Below are positions 10,105-22,100 of a stretch of DNA of 64,000 bases, piece by piece (position 1 is the first letter of the stretch; each line of letters starts with the position of its first letter). The notes under the pieces are model-generated. The model searched no databases, was not told the DNA's origin, and worked only from the letters and a program-made list of their open reading frames with translations. The translations under genes were made by a program, and so were the position numbers. The stretch is from assembly GCA_031763025.1 (NCBI GenBank), contig JASSKH010000010.1:2480001-2544000 (forward strand). The letters are read 5' to 3'. The DNA comes from Macrocystis pyrifera (Eukaryota; Sar; Phaeophyceae; Laminariales; Laminariaceae).

Positions 10105-13100
10105 CGACGCCGGAACAAACAAACACGGCGCCGATAGGAGGGAAGGGGGCGGCATGATGTCAAGAGAGGGGGGGTAAAGGGGAGGGGCATTCTGTCAATT
10201 GGGGGCGGGGGGGGGGGTGACGGCGTTTTGAATATATTTTCGGAATGTGAATATGTTTTCAGTTTTCAGTTTATATACGAAGTAGCCTGCAAGCACCGGC
10301 TGCTCCTGACTCCCGACCGCAGCTCGGCCTTGCGCGATTTCTTCTGCCGGCGATTCCTTTGCGCTTCGTCCCCTTTTTCGTGCATTTTGAGCCACGGACA
10401 CGAGGCAACAACTCCATTGGCGTAGCAGTGGCCGTACTGCCATGTACGACGGGCTAGAGCAATCAAAGCCCCACAACTGGACCCCAAAAGCATGCATCCC
10501 CGTAATTGCTGTACAGTTAAACCTTTTCAAACACTCAAGTCTCGTTTATTCGGGAACTAATCACCAGTCAAATTCCAAGTAGTTTGTCTCCTCCAAAACG
10601 GGACTGCTGTGCAAAAAGTGTCATAGGGGGCCATAACTCAGAAATAAGGAAAACATTCTCCAGCTATCCCCCAATGTCGACATGAGTCGGCGAGGGAAGG
10701 AAGCGCTCAACACTTCTCGCGATGAAAACGCAAAGGCAACGCATCATACAAGTATACCTACCAGTACGCCCTAGTGGGGAGGGGGGGCATAGTAAATAGG
10801 ACCAAATATTACTAGTAAAACTAGAGGAATATATAGGTTTTGGTGTCGACCGTAGGTCCTATTTACTGTGCCCCCCCGTAATAGTTGACCCCGGATCTGA
10901 GTTACGACAATATAACACGAGAGAGAAAGAAGGCCCTTAAGCTAAAAAAATCGGATGGGGAAAAAAAAAAAGAACACTCCAACTGTCCAAAGTCCAATAT
11001 TGTTGTTCTCGCGATAGCTCGCTGCCACAATGCGGCCCGCGTTCACAGGACAGGCTCCAACAACTCGGGGAGCGGAACATTTACCTCAGGAGGAACAAAA
11101 ATAAATACGGGAAAAACGACACACCATGGTACACATGTACACAAAGCACAATAACTGAAACAACTCGTACACATATAAATACCTCACACAAAAAGAAGAA
11201 CGTGAGAGAAGCATGCGTTCATATCATACACATACACACATGACACGCTGTGTACATACGACTCGAAACAGAACGCAAGGTCTCGATTCGACCCAGACAA
11301 ACCTTGGAGGGGTAGTCCTCGGTGAACTCCATGGTGACCTTGTATAGCCCTCCCGCCCAATCAGTGTCCTCCTGTCTCGGGAAGGACGGCAGGTCGCGAG
11401 GCACGGCAAGGCGCGTATCACGGCAAGGCGCGATTCACGATGGCGGACACGCACCGCACCGGAAGACGGTCGCGCTTAGAAGGAGCGCGGGAGCGAGCGG
11501 GAATCCTTCAAAGGGGTATCAAAGCATACTCGGACGGAAATACAAGCAACGTTGGCGGCTCAAATACGGAGACCGGGTCCTTACATTTCCGCCCAAGAGT
11601 ACCCAATTTACTACTCTGGGCGGAAAAAGAAGGACCGTCGGGGCAAGGGTACAAGAAAAAAATTAAAGAAAACGGACCCCCCACTTTTCTTTTCGAGTCC
11701 CAGACAGGGGGGGGGCATACTAAAATCAAGTTGGAAATAAACTGAACGGAAAAAAATGTGTCGTTTAATCTCCGACAAAAATCCCAACCCGCTCGAGGCC
11801 GCTCGGAAAAGCGGAGTATCTCTACGTTCACGAGAGATGCATGTTTTGTTCACAACCGACGGAATTAATCATTTATAGTCATGGGCTCTACCGACGGAAA
11901 CTAATAGCTGAAGTTGCCCAGAGGCAGAGAGAAGAGGAGAACGGCCACACTCGTTCCGCGCCACCGCCTAGCTTCTCGTGATAGGTGCACAAGCAGAGCA
12001 CGGCACTGCTCGCTGCCGATTGATAGGCCTAGAGGCTAGGTCTACTGTTGTGGTTTCTAGCAGCAACTGCGGCGGTAGGCGGGCTACAGCATGCAGCGGG
12101 AGGAGGAAGAGCAGTGGCAACGAGCGCTTTCCCGGTATGTGTGCGAGAGGCGCGCGAACTAGCGGGGTCCCGGGCGTTCGTGGGTCTAGACCCTGAACTC
12201 GATCACAATGAGGCGTGGAGCTGTCGACTCTGGTACACAATGATACACACGCCCGTCTCATGCGTCCGCAAGCAAGCATCGTTAACTCGCTCGCTCGGGG
12301 CTGCCAGCCATGATTCCCACGTGGTTTTGGTCTTGGCCGGTTCGTCGTACATGCATGAAGTTATTATAGCTGGCACGGGTAGAAGGCAGCTCACGTCCTT
12401 TCTCAACCCGCGAATACGCTATACGAAAGGCTATACCTAGGAAAGAAATACATACCCGGACCTAGAGTACTCGGCATTAATATGGGAACACCGTTGACGC
12501 CGGAGCGGAGGGCATATGTGGTGTACGAGTGCATGCCAGGTTGGTTCCTTTGCCTTTCTCGCAGATCCCGTACCCAGGAACGCGATACATTCTCGCATAT
12601 ACTGGTATACATCGCGAGACACAACGGACTGTTCTACGTACCACAATGCTGTGTTAACGCAGCAAAACAAAAAGGGGGGGTCGATGGCTAGGGATTTGGG
12701 GGCCGGTGTCACTAACCATACATACCATACACGTTGCGAGACACATCTGTACTGCTGTATGCTCCAACTATATACGGGATCGATGGCCAAGGAATTGTGG
12801 CCGGCGCCACTAACGATACGTACAATACAAATCGCGAGACACATTTGTACTGCTGTTTGCCCCAACTACGGGATCGATGGCTAAGGACCTGTGGCCGGGG
12901 CCACTAACGATACATACCATACACACTGCGACACACGTGGACTGCTGTAGGCACTGCTGTAAGCTCCAACGACGCTGTGCCGGCGCACTTAAAAGCGATC
13001 GAGGAGGCGTCTGCCCTTGACCGCTGGCCTCTGCTTGCCCCTCACCAACGATATCAATAATTCGTTCGCGCCGCACAACAACTCCCTAGGCACAACGATA

Positions 13101-16100
13101 TATCATACTATGCATAACGATATATACCATATTCGTCGGGACACACATCGTATTGCCGTACCTACCAACAACGATGTGCCAGTGCACTTCTAATACAAGG
13201 CGGTCGATGGCGGGGGACTTGGGACCGGTGTCACTGAGAATACAAATCGCGAGACACAGGGCGTCACGATGCGCGGGAACTCACCACGAACAGACCACAC
13301 TAGTACGTTCTACTGTTCATATCAACAACGCTGTGCCGGTGCACTTAAGCGCTATCGATGTTATCGTACGCGTCACGACGCGCAGGAACTTACTATGAGT
13401 AGACCATACTAGTAGTGAGTCAACAACGCTGTGCCGGTGCACTAAAAAGCGGTCGGTGGTGAAGGAACAAGTGCCGGTGCAGGTCTCGGGGCCGGCGCCA
13501 CCGCGTCGGCCGGTGACCCGTCCCTCACCACCGACACATACCATGTTCCACTGTTCATATTAATAGCGCTGTGCCGGTGCACTAGAAAGCGGTCGGTGGT
13601 GAAGGACTAAGTGCCGGTGCAGGTCTCGGGGCCGGCGCCACCGCGTCGGCCGGTGACCCGTCCCTCACCACCGATACATACCATGTCCGACGGCTCATAC
13701 TAACAACGCGGTGCCGGTGCACTAAAAAGCGTTCGGTGGTGAAGGACTAAGTGCCGGTGCAGGTTTCGTGGCCGGCGCCACCGCGTCGGCCGGTGACCCG
13801 TCCCTCACCACCGATACATACCATGTTCCACTGTTCATATCAACAACGCTGTGCCGGTACACTAAAAAGCGGTCGGTGGTGAAGGACTAAGTGCCGGTGC
13901 AGGTCTCGTGGTCGGCGCCACCGCGTCGGCCGGTGACCCGTCCCTCACCACCGATGCATACTATACACGTTGAGAGACAAAATGTACCGCTGTATGTGCC
14001 AACGACGCTGTGCCGGGGCACTAAAAGGGCGACGGATTGGACTAGGTGCCGGCGCGGCCGGCGCCAACGCGTCGGCTCCCGGCCCGTCCCTCACTTGAGA
14101 TACATACCAGAAACGCCGCAGTACACAAGGAACGACGCATGTAGCAGTACCGCGGTGCCGGCGCACCGGAAGGCGGTCGATAATGGCGGAGTACCCGCCG
14201 GTCCACATCCCGGGACCGGAGCACCGGCTTACAAGTCGAGTTCGAGTGGAATGCATGCCGGTGCATGCTTCACCCCCCCCCCACCTCCCCCCACTATCGA
14301 TACATTCGTACCAAAGACACAGGAGCGTGTCACCACAAGGGAAGCTCTCGGCCGGGGCACGAGATGCGTGTGCATAGCACCAGATAGCCAACTCGTTGAG
14401 AGGAAGATGCCGGTGCATGTCAACAGCCGCGGCTATAAACAACGCTGGCGCGTAGAAACGGGGGGGGCAGTGCACATCAGCACGGGGACAAGTAAGCCCC
14501 ACCCTCGCCCAGGCCGGTGCGTGGGTAGTACTCACCGTCGCCTCTATCTAAAGTCATTCCCAAAAGGGAACGGCTGGGGGACGAGATGCGCGATGCGTAG
14601 TACCAAGTAGCTCACCCGTTGACAGGAAGATGCCGGTGCATGTCAACAACCGCGGCGAACGCCGGCGCGTACGAACGGAGTGCCAGCGCACATGAGCACG
14701 GGGACAAGTAAGCCCCACCCTCGTCCAGGCCGGTGCATGGATAGTGCTCACCGTCGCCTCTATCTAAAATTCGTTCCCGCCGCGTTGTCCGTCGTCGCCG
14801 CACCTGTGCCCTGTCTCGCGTCCGCGCCGTACTGTCACGCTCAAATTTTTTTTGTTTTCGCAGGGGCCCGGCAAGAACGATGGCGGAGAAAGGAATCGGG
14901 AGAACGCCCGGTAGCGACGGCGACGAGGAGGCTCCCGTGTCGCTAGCGGACTTTGCTACCTTCAAGCAGGAGATGGCGAACGAAGTCGCCCAGCTCCAGG
15001 CGGCCCTCCAGCGATCGAGGGACGAGGTTATCGAGGCCTCTCGTCGCTCCGCCCACGGGGGGAGGGGAGGTGACGCCAGCGGGTCCGGACCGCAGCCCGG
15101 TAGCTCTGCTGCCGGGGCCGCCCCGCTGGACCATTCCCCCAGCACCGCCCTACTCGGACCGCCGACCGGACAGTTCTTCGGGAGCCCCGTCGCCGGGGTC
15201 CTCCCCCCAGACTCCAGCATCGCCGACCAACCCGTCGATGGAGCCGCGGGCGCCCGCGCGGGTCTGCGCGGGTCCCTCAACCCCGCGCAGAGCAGGCTCG
15301 CCGTAGGCCCGGGGCGAGCGGGTGACTACGGCGGTACTCCGGGCGGCGCCGGAGCCGCCGGAGCTCCTCTCGGACAGGCAGGCCCGGGTGGCTACGGCGG
15401 TACTCTGGGCGGCGCCGGAGCTGCCGGCGCTCCTCTCGGACAGGGAGGCCAGTTCGCCGTAGGACCGGGAGGGCGGGGCTACGGGAGCGTCTCCAGCGGT
15501 ATCGGGGCCACCGCGGGTCCAGCTGGAAGGGCGACCTACGGTGGTGCTCTGGCCGGTACCGGAGCCGCCCGCGTCCACCTCGGCCAGGCGGGCGGGCTCG
15601 TAGTGGGTCCGGTGGGGGGGCTCGGCTACGGGGCGTATGCGGGCGGCACCGGCGGCGCCGGCGCATTCTCCGGACAAGCGGGCGGGCTCGCCGCCGGCTC
15701 GGCCCGGGGCCTCGGCTTCGCCCCGGGCGGGACAGGAGCCAACGGCGCTCCATCGGCTGCACTCGGCCATGTGGCCAACGACGGGCCGGGCGGGCTCGCG
15801 GTCGGTGCGGATATGTACGGGGACGGCAGCGCCGGCAACCCGTTTACCGCTCTGGGCAGACAGGTCGGAAAAATCATGACCAACCGCGCGGTGGCCTCGT
15901 GGGGCAACCCCGCGACTCGGCTATGGCAGATACTATGCGGCGGCCGCCCGGCATCGATGCAGAGGGCGGCCGTGCAGGGGTACGTGGGGGCCTCGGTCAA
16001 CATCTCGGCCGGCGTCCATGGCATGTTGGAAGCGCTGGACGACCTCGACTTTCTGGCCTTCACACCGCGCGGCGGGGCCGGCATCACCCTCCCACTAGCG

Positions 16101-19100
16101 CAACACCTGAGCATTTTGGGGCATGCGATCGTCACCATCGCGTCCCGCGGACTCCCACAAGGTGGCGCGGATCTCCAGGTGGCGCGCGCCCGCTTGGAGG
16201 CGCTCGCCCGAGCCTTCAGCGCGGGGGCGACGATTCTCAACGATCACGTGATGGAGCACTTTGCGGTCGCCGACCGCCCGGCAAACCGGGCCAGGCTTGC
16301 GGCTCTGGTGACAAAGGACCTCGAGACCTTCGCACTCGACCTGCGTTGCGTCTCCGACTCCTGCGGCCACGCTTGGGCCTACCCCCCGCCGGTGGAGTCC
16401 TTCCCCGCCATCCCGGGGCCCCATTGGCCCCGCCTTTCCGGATACGTGGCCCTCGGCGGTCTGATCAACGCCGAAGTCCAGCAACCTCGCCGCACTTCCG
16501 CCACGGTGGCCGGGGTCGGGGCCGGTGAATGCCGGCAGTGGGGGAAGACCGGCAAGTGCCGCTTCGGTGACGCCTGCGTGTTCACCCACGTCGGCCCCGC
16601 TCGCAAGACGAGCAGCGGCAACAAGCGCAAGGCGGCTACCGGCGGGGGCTCGGCCGATAGCGGCGACGCAGCCAGCGGCGCTGCATCCGGGGAACCCCGG
16701 GCCAAGAGGGCCAAGGGCAAAGGAAAAGGGGGGGCGGCGGTGCGAGTAACGGAAGCAGCGGCGGCGGCAGCGGCGGCAATAGCAGCGGCAGTGGTAGCGG
16801 CGGTGGTTCCGGCAGCGGCGGCAGCGGTAGCGGCAGTGGCAGCGGGGCGTCGAGCGGGGGGGCCTTCACTCGCTCGGCGGCGGCCAGGGCTGACGAATAG
16901 GGGGACGGGCCTCGCCCCTCAGCAAGGGCGAGGCCGATCGTAGGGCGTACGGAAGCAGCAGCGCGAGATGCACAGCTTGCACGTCCGGGGTCGGCGTCCG
17001 TTGGGGGACCAGGTGTGACGAGTATGTTTGAGCGTTGTGGTGTTGTTGCGCGATATGCAGCACGTCGCATCCCCTACTAGCGCGTCTCGGTCGGAGATTA
17101 TGGACCGCGTAGCTCAGCAGTATGTACAGTATTTTCGGGCGAGCGGTAGCCACTTTGGGTGTATGCCGGCCATCGAGACATCCCTGAACGTCCCGCGTGT
17201 GAAAGCAGCCAGGATTCGTTTTTGGTTCGGACGACAGAAAGGGTTCCCTGGGGTAGAGCAGCTAGCGGAAACCGTCGAACACGGCGCGCCCGTCCACGTG
17301 GAGGGGAGCACAGACATTGGCGCGGCCTTGGCATACTCAAACCATAGCAGCGTAGCCCGACACTCTGACACTATAATCGCCAAGATTTTTGACGACGTAC
17401 GGTTTGGGCGGGCAGTCATATTTCCGCGCAGCGAGGCGCACACCATTCCCGGCCTGCGGTTGTCTCCGCTAGCCGTGATTGTATCCCCGTCAAAAACCCG
17501 GATCATCCACGATCTGACGTTTTCGTCGTCGCAGTACGCCCACAGCGTCAACGCGGATACTGACTTCGAGCGAGCCCCCCCCGTGGCGCTGGGCCACGTG
17601 TTACGAGACGTTATTTGGCGCATCTTGTACCTGCGTCGGCGGTTTGGACCGAGCGCGCGTATTGTTTTGAGCAAAATCGATGTCACTGAGGCGTTCCGTC
17701 AGGTTAGCGTACAGCGGGCAGGGGCGCCCGTATTTGGATATGGATTTCGCGAGTGGATTGTGACCGACCGCCGACTCCAGTTCGGATGGCGCAGTTCACC
17801 GGGGTTCTTTTGTATGTTTTCGGCAGCCCTCGAACACGCGCATCGCCACACGTCGTACGAGGATGCTGTGGTGATGGATCAGGGGCGTATCGCGACGCAG
17901 CACGTCGCGGCCACCCCGCCGAGGGCAACCGATCGGCCGACCCCCTTTCCACCTGGGTGCCGGGTCCCCGTTGGGAAGGCGGGGGGGAGGCGTAGCCAAT
18001 TTTTCGCGCGGTATTATGTAAATGACGGGATACTAGTGGAGGTACAATGGTGGCCCGACGGTCGGCGCTGTAGACGCGCGTCCGCATCTCTGGCGTCGGA
18101 CCACTTTCGGCTTTTCGGGGAGAGATCCTCACGGGACCCCCCTCTGCTGTCTTCTCGAAAGATATCACAGTGGGACACCGTGTTGTGTGTGCTGGGGTGG
18201 GAAATTGATACCGTGGCAATGACTATTTCCGTTCCCGTAGCCAAGCTGGAGCAACTCCGCGATACGCTGAGCGAGTGGCCTTCGGACCGTGCGTTCGCGT
18301 CCGAGGGCGAGCTCCGCTCTCTGACCGGTCGATTGCTGCACCTGTGCGAAATCGTGCGACCAGGAAAATACTTTGTTCGACGCACGCTCAACCAAGTAGG
18401 CCTGGCTCCTGTTCGCGCGTGGAGCGAGAAGTTCCACGTGCCGCACGCGCGCGCGGCGTCGTCCTCACGGATCCAATTGGGTCCTGAGTTCCACGCCGAC
18501 GTATCCTTCTGGCGTCTGTTGGTACAAGGAGGGCTAGGCTCCGTGGCGGGTCGCCTCTCTGCCCCCCTGTGCCGAAGTTACATGCAGCCGCCGGCGTTTA
18601 CACTGTGGTCAGACGCTTCCGGCGACGCCATGGGGGATTATTTTTTGGGGCCCGTTCCCGGGGCCGGCGTATGGTGGCGTGTCGAATTTAACGCCGACGT
18701 TCGCGCTCGCCTGCGCGAGAAGGTTAGTGGTTGGAACGATCTGTCGATTAACGTTCTCGAGTTGCTGGGCATGGTCGTACAGCGTGGATATTCGTTCACC
18801 AGTCGGACGTCCAGCCTAGTTACGCGCGGGATACCATCCTGATGCGGGGAGACAACACGTCCGCTGTGCACTGGGTCTCAAAGTGTAAGGGGGGTAGGGA
18901 ACCCCGATCGGGGGCACTCATGCGTCTTCTAGGGTGCATGGAGGTAGGCAGTGGATGGTGTTTCGACGCGTTGCATGTTGCAGGCGTGGAGAACACCATT
19001 GCCGACGGTATATCACGGTGGAAGCCGGATGTGATCGACGGTAACCTCCGCGCGTCCCGGCCCGATGTTGCTTGGCGCCGACAGGTCTTGGGGCCAACGG

Positions 19101-22100
19101 GCGTCGCGCTATGCTCAGGAGTGCTGGCAGCCAGCTCATCCGCCAGTCGGTTGCGCCGTCGTCTCACCGAGCTTATACGTCATGTTTCCGGTCTTGGACC
19201 GCTTTTCGGGGGGTTGATAAGGGAGGCTCCGTATTTCGACACGTCAGCCTCCAATTCGGATAAGATTCAGGCGTTACTTGAGTTTGTAGCGTGGTGCGCG
19301 TCGGAGGGCAATCAAGCCGGTACTATAGCCAGTAAATTATCAGCTGTGTTGCACTTTCACCGCGTGAATGTGCAGATGGAGTTGCCCACGTCGTCGCCGC
19401 TTGTTAAACGCGCTTTGGAAGGGGTGGCACGGTCGCACGTTGTCGCCGGTACCCCGAAAAGAATTCGGCGCCGTATATCGTGGGACACGTTGTTGGAAGG
19501 ACAGGGCCTGGCCCTGTCGTGGGGCCCGGGCGGCCGAGTGCTTTGGCTGTCGCTAGCGTTGGGCTATTTTTTCATGGCGAGGTCTGACGAAATATTCGCC
19601 TCCTCGTCCGGAGTAGTACACCCCGTGCATTGCTTGACGAGGGGGGACATAGCGTTGTTCGCGGGGGGGGGGGCGGCGGTTGAACTCGGTGCAGTGGCAT
19701 CAGGCTACCAGCATCGAGGTCCTATTTCGAGGCCATAAAGGCGACCAGGCTCAGCAAGGATCGGTTATCGTGCGCACACGGGACGACGCCTTCGGGGCGC
19801 GTTCCGGGGTAGGAACAGGCGGCGGTGCCGTCGCTCTTATGGTGGAGTTGTTGTCGGGATATCCGACGTTGCCAGAAAGCGCCCCCCTGTCGTCGTATCG
19901 GTACGGTAATGAGGTCAGAGTGTGGGGGTACACGGAGGCCCTCGGGGCACTCCGCGAAGTGGTAGCCGAAGCAGGAGACGATCCCAGCGGAGTCGGCCTC
20001 CACTCATTGCGTATCGGCGCAACCACTACTCTAGCGGCGGGGGGGGAAGTGCCGCAGAGGGTGATTCAGAGAGAAGGTAGATGGAAGTCCCCAGAGTCTT
20101 CCAAGACGTACACCCGCAATAACCCAGAGGACGCGGGTATCGTATCTCGTAAACTAGCAGAGACGGGTAACATAAGGCAGAGGCAGCCAGGTCAGGGTAC
20201 TGTCTGGGGCCGAACACCGTAGTATCGACGCGACCGCGGTATGGGGGTATGTCAATGGTTTTCTACCATTGGGGGTCTCGGTCGTCCGAGACTGCGTTTG
20301 TTAGAGCCCCGGCCAGTCGGCTGGGGGGGGGGGGGAACTCCTGGGTACTGGCAGTACGATAAGGCAACGAGAGTCAGCGGCCGGTGCCGCGGCTCTCGTA
20401 CCACGCCAGGAGACCCCCCCCCCCCGACGTCGGAGAGAATAATAATAACATGACAATTCGAAGTATATACAACAAAACAAAAATGTGAACCGTCACAGAC
20501 AGGGGGAAGGGGGGGGGTGTACTCGATAGGAGAGATGTACTCGATCTCATGCATGGTCGTAGTCATAGACAGAAGGGGGGTTACTGGAACCAAGTGAAAA
20601 AAATGAAAAAATGAATAAAAAAAAAACGTTTTGGTTATTTCATCATATGATCACAACGGCTGCGACGATTTTCCATTCCGACCTCTGGGGGTGTAGTGCG
20701 TCGTTTTCTCTTTTTCACGGACGCCCCTGACCCGCTATTAGTAGTTTGTTGTCCGACATCGTGGCGAGTGTGGGCCCGTTTTCTCTTTTCGGGTACCCCT
20801 GGTTGCGGTATGAATATCAATACATAGCGGTCCTTACATTTCCGTCCAGAGAAACCAACTTATATAACTACTTGTACAACTTCCCCGAAACCGAAGCCCG
20901 CCGTAAGAAAAAACCCGCATAAACGTGAAAAAAAAAAGACGCGCAGGAGGGAAAGAAACCCAAACCGAAGCCGTGACGAACAACCACATAGTCAAGGAGA
21001 CCGCGGGTCGACCCCTTGACTGACAGCCCGCCACGATCAAAACCAGTATAATAAGGCCACCAGAGGCCTTTGACTGATCGCCCCCTACACTAAAACCCGC
21101 ATAATAACACGCCATAAGAGTCGTTGAAGAGGCCCTTGACGGACCGTTCCCCCTACACTAAAACCAGTACAATAAGGCCAAAGAGCCGTTGACGCGTCCA
21201 AAAAGACCATTCTCTTGCACTAAAACCAGTACAATAATGTCAAAAGAGCTGTTGACGCTCTACAACAAGACCAGTACAAATAAGGTCACAAGAGCCGTTG
21301 GCGCGTCCAAAATGACCGTTATCCCACACAAACAACAGTGCAACAAGGCCAAAAGAGCCGTTGAAGCGTCCGAAAATACCGTTATCCTCGTACACACAGA
21401 AGTGGCATCATTGAACACAAGCACAAGAGCATCGTCTATTGTGCAACGAACTCACCGGACCCGGCAGGCCACATTCCCACCTCAAGAGGTCGGTCGAGCT
21501 GTCCGCCTTCATCATCGGTTTCGCGTAAAATCCCTGCCGACAAATCAAAACGAAACCGACGTTACAGCAATGATCGCACACCCCATTACAAGACCAACCT
21601 GTAGTACAGATCATCTGCGGAAAGATCAGATACATGATCTAGTTCCTCACCTGCCGTTGTGAGAGCTAGTAGTGCAGGATCTATCTGTACCGTACAGATC
21701 CAACCCAAGAATCATGCCCTATAGATCATACAGATCATACGGCTCCCACCCGGCAAAATGAGCTATACATCATATCACACAATATCGGAACACATCTGCC
21801 TTGAAATATCTGGAGATTATGAACTGGGAATCGATGATATCTCCGGGGTGTGAATGGTTGGTGTAAAATCCCTTCATGGGTTTCCATATAAAAAATCCGA
21901 GGGCGGTGTACCACATATTCGAAAAAATGGTTGAGGGTCGCTACTACTGCCGTTTATGAGACGAATACAACCAACCTTACCCCTATCGCTAAGCCAAGCG
22001 ACACAACCAACCAACCAACCAACCGACCAATGGTTGATGTTTGCCCCTTCGTCTCGCACGCACATAATGTAGCATTTCCTCGAATAAATTGGTACAGCTC

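Larger units (their letters stand above)
14866..20430 (+). mobile_element. DIRS-like (tyrosine-recombinase) retrotransposon, frameshifted
   Basis: Order of coding parts: Gag-like protein with CCCH finger (14880), reverse transcriptase plus RNase H (17028), tyrosine recombinase (to 20222). A tyrosine recombinase in place of protease and DDE integrase is diagnostic of DIRS elements. It lies in UBC9 intron 2, antisense to the gene. The right end has a large G/C-armed hairpin (20323-20424). The exact borders and the split or inverted repeats typical of DIRS are not resolved by eye. Several frameshifts and an altered RT active site suggest this copy no longer moves unaided. Confidence 0.9.

Noticed and set aside
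12590..14790. CRISPR-like array
   Set aside because: Long, variable tandem units in a eukaryotic intron, without short identical repeats and unique spacers.
14880..16240. Long minus-strand frames opposite the Gag-like ORF (e.g. 15626-16240)
   Set aside because: Mirror frames of GC-rich coding sequence; the plus frame has the zinc finger and the element context.
21189..21662. 157-codon plus-strand frame overlapping UBC9 exon 2
   Set aside because: It reads the minisatellite and the complement of exon 2; the minus-strand exon has precise splice sites and family residues.
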